Origin: Lichenicola sp964658455
Lineage (GTDB): Bacteria; Pseudomonadota; Alphaproteobacteria; Acetobacterales; Acetobacteraceae
DNA: 7,958 bases
Assembly (NCBI GenBank): GCA_964658455.1
Contig: CAZZZA010000133.1
Coordinates: 1 to 7,958, forward strand
Direction: 5' to 3'
Shown: in pieces, positions 1 to 5,744 of the stretch
How the letters are laid out: each line of letters opens with the position of its first letter
Numbering within the stretch: position 1 is the stretch's first letter
The notes under the pieces: model-generated
Database searches by the model: none
What the model was told of the DNA's origin: nothing
What the model saw: the letters and a program-made list of their open reading frames with translations, nothing else
Made by a program: the position numbers and the translations under genes

Positions 1-1343
1 CGGCCCCAATCGAGCGCCGAGGCGTCCTTGATCGCCTCCCAGCAGGCCTGCCAGCGATCCTGCCGCTCGGGACGGCTCATGCGCAGCGCCAGATCCAGCG
101 CGTCGGCGATTTCGTCCGGATCGACCGGGTTGACCAGGATCGCGGCGCCCAGCTGGCGCGCCGCGCCGGCGAACTTGGATAGCACCAGCACGCCGGGATC
201 GTCCGGATCCTGTGCTGCCACATACTCCTTGGCGACCAGGTTCATGCCGTCGCGCAGCGGCGTCACCAGCCCGATCCGCGCCTCGCGCATGAAGCCGGAG
301 ATCGCGTCGCGCGGCACGCCACGGCTGATCAGCCGCAGCGGGGTCCAGTCGCTCTCGCCCAGCGTGGCGTTTATCCGCCCGGCGGCGCCCTCGAGATCGT
401 CGCGCAGCGTCTGGTAGGCATCGACATCCTGCCGGCTGGCCGCGGCGATCTGCAGGAAGGTGGTCTGGCGCGACCATTCCTGCCGGGTCTCGAGCAGGCG
501 ACGGTAGCCGGCGAGGCGGTGGCGCAGGCCCTTGGTCGGATCCATGCGATCGACGCCCAGGATCAGGCTCTGCCCGTCCAGGCTGCGGCGCAGCCGCTCG
601 GTCTCGGCGGAATTGTGGTTCTGCTCAGCGGTCTCGGCGAAGTCGCGCGGGTCGATCTCGACCGGGAACGCGCCGACCCGGATCTGGCGGTTGCCGAGCT
701 GCAGCCCGCCGCCGGCCAGCCTGGCGGCGCCGGCGATGCGCTGCGCCGAGGCGGAGAAATTCTCCGCGTCGTTGGCGGTCTGGAAGCCGAGCAGGTCGGC
801 CGACAGCAGATCACGGATGAACAGCGCCGCCTCCGGCACGCTCGACAGCATGTCCGGGCTGGGGAAGGGCGTGTGCAGGAAGAAGCCGATTGGGCAGGTG
901 ACGTTGCGACTGCGCAGCGCCGCGGCCATCGCCAGCAGGTGATAGTCGTGGATCCAGATCGTGTCGGTCGCCCGCAGCAGCGGCACCAGCACGTCGCTCA
1001 ACCGCAGGTTGACCGCGCGATAGCCCTGCAGGCTGCGGCGGTCGAAATTCATCTGCTCGGGCAGCGAGTGCAGCAGCGGCCACAAGGTGCCGTTGGAGAA
1101 ATTGTTGTAGTAAAGCTCGAGTTCGCCGGGCGTCAGATCGACGGTGGCGTATTCGACCGCGCCATGCTGCACCACCGACGGGGTGTTGCAGCTCTTGTCG
1201 TCATTCGAGGTGCCGCCGGACCAGCCGAACCACAGCCCGCCCTGGCGCTCCATCAGGTCGTTCAGGGCGACGGCCAGCCCGCCCGCCTTGGAATCGCCGG
1301 TCGGGATCGTGACGCGGTTGGAGACAACGACCAGTCTGCTCAT
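1..1343 (-). CDS. otsA: Trehalose-6-phosphate synthase (GT20), C-terminus cut by window edge
   Basis: Cytosolic GT20 glycosyltransferase that joins glucose from a nucleotide sugar (UDP-glucose in the classical enzyme) to glucose-6-phosphate, giving trehalose-6-phosphate. I translated this frame by hand: it is open from the ATG at 1343 to the window edge, 447 codons, against about 474 residues in E. coli OtsA, so only some 20-30 residues are missing. Visible motifs, numbered from this start: SNR at 8-10, the glycine loop GGLAVAL at 21-27, the YYNNFSN..LWP sugar-phosphate region at 78-89 (Y79, W88), HDYHL at 132-136, GFFLHTPFP at 153-161, LGFQT at 185-189, the nucleotide-binding pair R266/K271 in VDRMDPTKGL, and RDGMNLVAKEYVAAQ at 364-378. 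All expected catalytic positions are present. The start is supported by GGAGAGAG ending 4 nt before the ATG. Glucosylglycerol-phosphate synthase is a related alternative, but the motif set fits OtsA better. The gene is on the same strand as malQ but separated from it by 154 bp, so it may have its own promoter. Confidence 0.95.
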   Translation of the reverse strand, partial: MSRLVVVSNRVTIPTGDSKAGGLAVALNDLMERQGGLWFGWSGGTSNDDKSCNTPSVVQHGAVEYATVDLTPGELELYYNNFSNGTLWPLLHSLPEQMNFDRRSLQGYRAVNLRLSDVLVPLLRATDTIWIHDYHLLAMAAALRSRNVTCPIGFFLHTPFPSPDMLSSVPEAALFIRDLLSADLLGFQTANDAENFSASAQRIAGAARLAGGGLQLGNRQIRVGAFPVEIDPRDFAETAEQNHNSAETERLRRSLDGQSLILGVDRMDPTKGLRHRLAGYRRLLETRQEWSRQTTFLQIAAASRQDVDAYQTLRDDLEGAAGRINATLGESDWTPLRLISRGVPRDAISGFMREARIGLVTPLRDGMNLVAKEYVAAQDPDDPGVLVLSKFAGAARQLGAAILVNPVDPDEIADALDLALRMSRPERQDRWQACWEAIKDASALDWG

Positions 1344-1347
1344 GGCA

Positions 1348-1355
1348 CTCTCTCC
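1348..1355 (-). promoter_or_regulatory. Ribosome binding site of otsA
   Basis: The minus strand reads GGAGAGAG, then TGCC, then the ATG at 1343. Counted from the GGAG core, the spacer is 8 nt. This is a good Shine-Dalgarno and fixes the otsA start. It also indicates that otsA is translated independently rather than by coupling to malQ. Confidence 0.7.
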
Positions 1356-1447
1356 GCCCTGCACCCCGGTTCGGCCAGGGCGCCTACGGAACCTACGCCA
1401 AAAACACGGCCCCGTCTCTCGTTCGTCACATGTTTAAGCGATCGCGC

Positions 1448-1473
1448 GACGCCGGGTTGCATCGCGCGGTTCC
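1448..1473 (-). promoter_or_regulatory. Candidate EcfG-type (general stress) promoter for otsA
   Basis: On the minus strand GGAAC (1473-1469) is followed after 17 nt by CGTC (1451-1448). The EcfG/RpoE2-type promoter of alphaproteobacteria is GGAAC, 16-17 nt, CGTT, so this is a perfect -35 with one mismatch in the -10. It points at otsA and would leave a leader of roughly 95-100 nt. Trehalose synthesis genes are common targets of the general stress response in this class, which makes the match plausible. In GC-rich DNA such a short motif can arise by chance, and the -35 lies inside an inverted repeat that may have another role. No convincing sigma-70 promoter was seen in the gap. Confidence 0.3.
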
Positions 1474-1491
1474 GATCGCGTCGGAAACCGC
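1466..1491. repeat. Imperfect inverted repeat between malQ and otsA (possible terminator or operator)
   Basis: On the plus strand the arms GCGGTTCCGA (1466-1475) and TCGGAAACCGC (1481-1491) are complementary over 10 bp with one extra A, around a 5-base centre TCGCG. The element begins 7 nt past the malQ stop codon. As RNA it would form a stable GC-rich hairpin, so it could end or protect the 3' end of the malQ transcript. No run of U follows, so it is not a canonical intrinsic terminator. It could equally be the operator of a dimeric repressor controlling otsA. Confidence 0.5.
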
Positions 1492-1497
1492 CGCTGC

Positions 1498-3549
1498 TCA
1501 ACCCCTGCGGATGCGATCGATGGCGGCGAGGCGCGAGGCCACCCGCGCATCGTCCAGCATGGCGCCGACCGGCTGCGCCAGCCGCCGGCGCCAGTTCGGA
1601 TGCTCGGTCGTGGTGCCGGGGATGTTCGGCTGCTCCTCGAGTCCGAGCGCGTCCTCGGTCGGCACCACCGCCAGCTCGCATCCGGACAGGCCGATATGCG
1701 ACACCGCCGCATCCAGCACCGGATGGGTGTCCCACTCCGCCGGTCGCTCGCCGTCGGCGGCGCCGCTCTGCCGCATCGCCTGCCAGAGCCGTTCGCGGTC
1801 CCGCTCGCGCTCGCGCCGCCCGTCCGCCTCCTCGTCCGCCGACCCGCCCAGCGCCCGGCGATGGCCGACATCGATGCCCTTCCACCAGCCGGCGACGGTG
1901 GGCAGGTCGTGGGTGCTGGTCATCGCGCTGGCCTGACGGCTCCAGCCGGATGGCGGGGTGAAGCCGGACTCGTTCTGCTCGAACCACAGCACCCGCATGC
2001 CGTCGATCCCGGATTGCTGCAGGCGCTCCTGGAACCCGTCCGGCACCGTGCCGAGATCCTCGCCCAGCACCACGGCGCGGTGGCGCAGCGACTCCAGCCG
2101 CAGCAGCCGCAGCAGGTCGCGCTCTGGCATCCGCAGATAGGCGCCACGGGCGGCACTCAGCCCCTCCGGCACCACCCAGAGCCTGTTCAGCCCCATCGCA
2201 TGGTCGATCCTGACGCCGCCGGCATGCCGCATCGCCCCGGTCAGCATCTCGATGAAGGCGCGAAACCCGTTGCGCCGCAGACCATGCCCGGAGAAGGCGG
2301 TGATGCCCCAGTTCTGCCCGTCGCGCTGCAGCAGGTCGGGCGGCGCGCCGACGGTCACGCCGATCAGGCTCTCATCCTGGCGGCTCCAGCAATGGCTGCC
2401 CCCGGAATCGGTGCCGACCGCCAGGTCGGAGATCAGCCCGATCGGCATGCCGGCGGCGATCGCCGCGCGCTGCGCCGCCTCGAGGTCGCGATCGGCGCGA
2501 TATTGCAGCCAGGCGTGGAATTCGACCTCGCGCGCATGGTCGCGGCCGAACGCGAGGGCGGCGCTGTCGGACGGTCCGCCATAGCCGGCGGGCCAGTGCT
2601 TCCAGTGCCAGCCCGCGCCGCGTTCGCGCCAGAGATGCTGGTGCAGCGCCTCGAACAGCGCATGCGCCTGCAGCTTGTCGCCTTCGCGGGCGCGCCAGGC
2701 GCCGAATGCCGGATCGTCGCCGGCGCCGGCGCCGGCGAGGAAGCCCTGCCGCAGCCGCGCCAGACGGTCCCGGCCGACCGCCGGCCAGTCCACCAGATCG
2801 AGCGCCTCCAGCGCCGACGCGGCCGCATCGCCCGCATCCTCCGGGGCGACGTGCAGCACGTTCAGCATGATCCGGCTGGACGGCGCGTACGGGCTGAAGC
2901 GGTCCGGATCGGCGGAGAACTGGGCGTGCACCGGGCTGATCGACACCGAGGCGGCACCATGCACCGCCGCCTCCTCGACGAACCGCGCCAGCGCCCTGAA
3001 ATCGCCGACCCCGCCATCGCCCGGACGACGCAGCGCGTAGAGCTGCTGCGCCAGCCCCCAGGCGCGGCTGCCCCAGGCGCGGCCATCTTCGCGGCCGGCC
3101 GCGGACAGCGCGTCTGCGACCGAGAAGCACCGTGCAGGCGCCACCGCCAGGCGCACCTGCCGGCTGTCGGAGTCGAGCAGGTAGTAGCCGGGCCGCTCCG
3201 GCAGCGCGATCGCGGTCTCGCGCTCGCCATGCGCCACGGCGAAGACCCGGTCGTGGGAGGCGTCGCCCTCCTCGGCCTGCAATCGCCACATCCCGGCCGG
3301 CAGCGGCACCGACAGCGTGCCGCCCACATCGCCGGTCAGCAGCGGCGGCAGGGTGCGCTGGTCCTGCTCCAGGGCGGCGATCGCCTCGCGCGCCTGCGCG
3401 TCGCTCGAGACGTCGAGGCCGAGTGCGGCGAGCACCGCGCGAAGGTCGTCTTCCTGCACGTCCTGCGGCTTGCCGAACGCATCGGTCCAGCGGCCGACGA
3501 TCCCGGCCCGCTCGCACAGATCGGCGAGCAGGCGGTGATCGACGGTCAT
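1498..3549 (-). CDS. malQ: 4-alpha-glucanotransferase (amylomaltase, GH77)
   Basis: Cytosolic GH77 enzyme that moves alpha-1,4-glucan segments between malto-oligosaccharides and releases glucose (disproportionation). The 683-residue length is close to E. coli MalQ (694). The first ~140 residues form the N-terminal region seen in MalQ-type enzymes, followed by the (beta/alpha)8 domain. Catalytic residues are in place: nucleophile D449 in VRIDHAMGLNR, acid/base E497 in VVLGEDLGTVPDGF, and D548 in STHDLPT. Further family marks are SRAWGLAQQLYALR near 161-174, ISDLAVGTDSGG at 373-384, GAPPD at 401-405, and EEQPNIPGTTTEHPNWRRR near the C-terminus. A charged Arg/Glu segment at 578-587 and an AGAGAG stretch at 272-277 look like benign surface loops. 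The ATG overlaps the glgB stop as ATGA. No good Shine-Dalgarno precedes it, so translation is probably coupled to glgB. Within this operon it could process maltose made by TreS or short chains trimmed from the glucan; that role is inferred. Confidence 0.96.
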   Translation of the reverse strand: MTVDHRLLADLCERAGIVGRWTDAFGKPQDVQEDDLRAVLAALGLDVSSDAQAREAIAALEQDQRTLPPLLTGDVGGTLSVPLPAGMWRLQAEEGDASHDRVFAVAHGERETAIALPERPGYYLLDSDSRQVRLAVAPARCFSVADALSAAGREDGRAWGSRAWGLAQQLYALRRPGDGGVGDFRALARFVEEAAVHGAASVSISPVHAQFSADPDRFSPYAPSSRIMLNVLHVAPEDAGDAAASALEALDLVDWPAVGRDRLARLRQGFLAGAGAGDDPAFGAWRAREGDKLQAHALFEALHQHLWRERGAGWHWKHWPAGYGGPSDSAALAFGRDHAREVEFHAWLQYRADRDLEAAQRAAIAAGMPIGLISDLAVGTDSGGSHCWSRQDESLIGVTVGAPPDLLQRDGQNWGITAFSGHGLRRNGFRAFIEMLTGAMRHAGGVRIDHAMGLNRLWVVPEGLSAARGAYLRMPERDLLRLLRLESLRHRAVVLGEDLGTVPDGFQERLQQSGIDGMRVLWFEQNESGFTPPSGWSRQASAMTSTHDLPTVAGWWKGIDVGHRRALGGSADEEADGRRERERDRERLWQAMRQSGAADGERPAEWDTHPVLDAAVSHIGLSGCELAVVPTEDALGLEEQPNIPGTTTEHPNWRRRLAQPVGAMLDDARVASRLAAIDRIRRG
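2719..2736. repeat. Three tandem GCCGGC hexamers inside malQ
   Basis: Three perfect copies of GCCGGC lie in frame in malQ and encode Ala-Gly-Ala-Gly-Ala-Gly (residues 272-277). A change in copy number would add or remove two residues without shifting the frame. It is probably a small-residue loop rather than a functional repeat. Confidence 0.6.
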
Positions 3550-5744
3550 ACGCGCGGCGCCAGGATCAGCGTCGAGAGCGGCGGCAGGGTCAGGGTCAGC
3601 GAGGCGGGCTGGTCGTGCATCGGCCGGTCGTGCGCCTCTGCGCCGCCGAAATTGCCGACATCGCTGCCGCCATAGCGGGCGGAATCGGTGTTCAGCAGTT
3701 CCTGCCAGGGGCCGGTCCGGCTCACGCCAAGCGTGTAGTCGTGGCGCACCACCGGCGTGAAGTTGCAGATCACCAGCACCGGCCGGTCGCCGTCCGCGCC
3801 GTAGCGCAGCCAGGCATAGACGCTCTGGTCAGCATCATGCAGCACCACCCAGCGGAAACCCTCGGCATCGCAATCCCGGCGGTGCATGGCAGGCTCGTTG
3901 CGATAGAGATGGTTCAGGTCGCCGAGCAGCGTCTGCACGCCCTTGTTCTCGGCGTTCTCCAGCAGCCACCAGTCGAGCCCGGTATCGTGGTTCCACTCGC
4001 GGCCCTGCGCGATCTCGCTGCCCATGAACAGCAGCTTCTTGCCGGGATGGCCCCACATGAAGCCGTAATAGGCGCGCAGGTTGGCGAATTTCTGCCAGGC
4101 ATCGCCGGGCATCTTGCCGATCATCGAGCCTTTTCCGTACACCACCTCGTCGTGCGAGATCGGCAGCACGAAGCGTTCGGAAAAGGCATAGACCAGGCCG
4201 AAGGCGATCTCGCCATGGTGCCAGCGCCGGTAGGCGGAATCGGTCTCGATGTAATGCAGCGTGTCGTGCATCCATCCCATGTTCCACTTGTAGTCGAAGC
4301 CGAGCCCGCCCTCGTCGGCGGACCGGGTGACGCCGGGGAACGAGGTGGATTCCTCCGCCACCAGGATCGCCCCCGGACAGGTCTGCTTCACCGCCCGGCT
4401 CAGATCCTGCAGGAAGGCGATCGATTCGAGATTCTCCCGGCCGCCATGGATGTTCGGGATCCACTCGCCGTGCTTGCGGCTGTAGTCGCGGTACAGCATC
4501 GATGCCACCGCATCGACGCGCAGGCCGTCGATATGGAAGCGCTTCAGCCAGAACAGGCCGCTGGCCAGCATGTAGCCGCGCACCTCGTTGCGGCCGAGAT
4601 TGTAGATGAAGGTGTTCCAGTCCTGGTGGTAGCCCTCGAACGGGTTGCCGTGCTCGTACAGCGCGGTGCCGTCGAAATGGGCCAGCCCGTGCGCGTCGGT
4701 CGGGAAATGCGCCGGCACCCAGTCCAGCAGGATCGCGATCCCGGCGGCGTGACAGCGATCGACGAAACGGGCGAATTCCGCCGGCTCGCCCATCCGCGAG
4801 GTCGGCGCGAACTGGCCCAGCACCTGGTAGCCCCAGGAGCCGCCGAACGGATGCTCCATGATCGGCATCAGCTCGATATGCGTGAAGCCGAGCGCCTTGA
4901 TATAGGGGATCAGCCGGTCGCCGAGCAGCGACCAGCTCGCCTCGGCGCCGTCATGCGGCAGCCACGACATCGCATGCAGCTCATAGACCGAGATCGGCGC
5001 ATCCGGCGCCTGCGCGCGGGTCCGCCGCTCCATCCAGTCCTGGTCGGTCCAGGCGAACGGGGCAGGATCGACCACCACCGAGGCGGTCGCCGGCGGCCGT
5101 TCCGCCTGCCACGCCACCGGGTCGGCGCGCCAGGGCAGCAACGCGCCGTCCGGCCCGACCAGCTCGAACTTGTAGAGCGCGCCGGTCGCGACTCCTGGCA
5201 CGAACAATTCCCAGACCCCGGCCTCGGGGCGCAGCCGCATCGGATGGCGGCGCCCGTCCCACTGGTTGAACGACCCCACCACGGAGACGCGCTGCGCGTT
5301 CGGCGCCCACACCGCGAACAGGGTGCCGGCGACGCCGTCGACCGACTTCGGATGGGCGCCCAGCACGTCGGCCAGATCGTGATGACGGCCAGCCGCGATC
5401 AGATAAAGGTCCAGATCGCCCAGCATCGGCGGGAAGGCGTAGGGATCGGCGGCATCGATGGTGCGGGTGCCGCCGGCGCCGTCGGCGACGGTCTGGCGCA
5501 GCCGGTAGGGGGCACTGCTCGATGCCAGGCCCGACCAGAGCCCGTCGGGGTGGATGCGCTCCAGCGTGCCCAGGCCGACGCCGCTGACCGCGTCGATCAG
5601 CTCGACCGCCAGCGCGTCCGGCAGGAACGCCCGCACCACCAGCCCGCCATCGGTGGGATGCGGGCCGAGCAGCGAGAACGGGTCGCCATGGCGCGCCGCA
5701 ACGAAGCTGGCGACGGCGCCAGGATGCGGCAGGTGATCAAACAT
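3546..5744 (-). CDS. glgB: 1,4-alpha-glucan branching enzyme (GH13, CBM48)
   Basis: Cytosolic branching enzyme that cuts an alpha-1,4 chain and rejoins it by an alpha-1,6 bond. The protein has 732 residues (E. coli GlgB 728). Order: an N-terminal GlgB module at about 1-105 with DPFSLLGPHP at 21-30; a CBM48 module at about 115-215 including FAVWAPNAQRVSVVGSFNQWDG; the GH13 catalytic barrel with ELMPIMEHPFGGSWGYQ at 291-307; and a C-terminal beta domain including YGGSDVGN. Catalytic residues match E. coli D405/E458/D526: nucleophile D411 in GLRVDAVASMLYRDY, acid/base E464 in VAEES, and D532 in SHDEVVYGKGSM. I chose the ATG at 5744 over one 17 codons upstream because the protein then starts like other GlgBs, AAGGAGAG sits 7 nt before it, and the longer form would overlap treS-mak further. 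The 8-bp overlap with the previous stop suggests coupled translation. In the GlgE pathway it branches glucan made from maltose-1-phosphate; a role in classical glycogen is also possible. Confidence 0.97.
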   Translation of the reverse strand: MFDHLPHPGAVASFVAARHGDPFSLLGPHPTDGGLVVRAFLPDALAVELIDAVSGVGLGTLERIHPDGLWSGLASSSAPYRLRQTVADGAGGTRTIDAADPYAFPPMLGDLDLYLIAAGRHHDLADVLGAHPKSVDGVAGTLFAVWAPNAQRVSVVGSFNQWDGRRHPMRLRPEAGVWELFVPGVATGALYKFELVGPDGALLPWRADPVAWQAERPPATASVVVDPAPFAWTDQDWMERRTRAQAPDAPISVYELHAMSWLPHDGAEASWSLLGDRLIPYIKALGFTHIELMPIMEHPFGGSWGYQVLGQFAPTSRMGEPAEFARFVDRCHAAGIAILLDWVPAHFPTDAHGLAHFDGTALYEHGNPFEGYHQDWNTFIYNLGRNEVRGYMLASGLFWLKRFHIDGLRVDAVASMLYRDYSRKHGEWIPNIHGGRENLESIAFLQDLSRAVKQTCPGAILVAEESTSFPGVTRSADEGGLGFDYKWNMGWMHDTLHYIETDSAYRRWHHGEIAFGLVYAFSERFVLPISHDEVVYGKGSMIGKMPGDAWQKFANLRAYYGFMWGHPGKKLLFMGSEIAQGREWNHDTGLDWWLLENAENKGVQTLLGDLNHLYRNEPAMHRRDCDAEGFRWVVLHDADQSVYAWLRYGADGDRPVLVICNFTPVVRHDYTLGVSRTGPWQELLNTDSARYGGSDVGNFGGAEAHDRPMHDQPASLTLTLPPLSTLILAPRV

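Noticed and set aside
1344..1497. A possible small gene or RNA in the gap between malQ and otsA
   Set aside because: No short frame with a ribosome site and no conserved RNA fold were recognised. Only the inverted repeat, the candidate promoter, the short direct repeat and the otsA ribosome site stand out.
1790..1817. CGCTCG-rich repetitive DNA in malQ as a possible mobile or regulatory repeat
   Set aside because: It simply encodes an Arg/Glu-rich charged segment (about residues 578-587). Such charged stretches occur in other MalQ proteins and the DNA shows no precise repeat unit beyond that.
519..1961. A plus-strand open frame of 480 codons crossing the malQ-otsA gap
   Set aside because: It is antisense to otsA and malQ, its second half degenerates into Arg/Pro/Ala-rich sequence, and it lacks any family resemblance.
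1340..1987. A minus-strand open frame of 215 codons ending at the otsA start
   Set aside because: Most of it is malQ read in another frame. The tail through the gap has no domain and gives no reason to call a gene.
1600..3675. A plus-strand open frame of 691 codons
   Set aside because: Antisense to malQ across its whole length, with low-complexity Arg/Ala/Gln/Pro composition and no motif. It is a codon-bias shadow.
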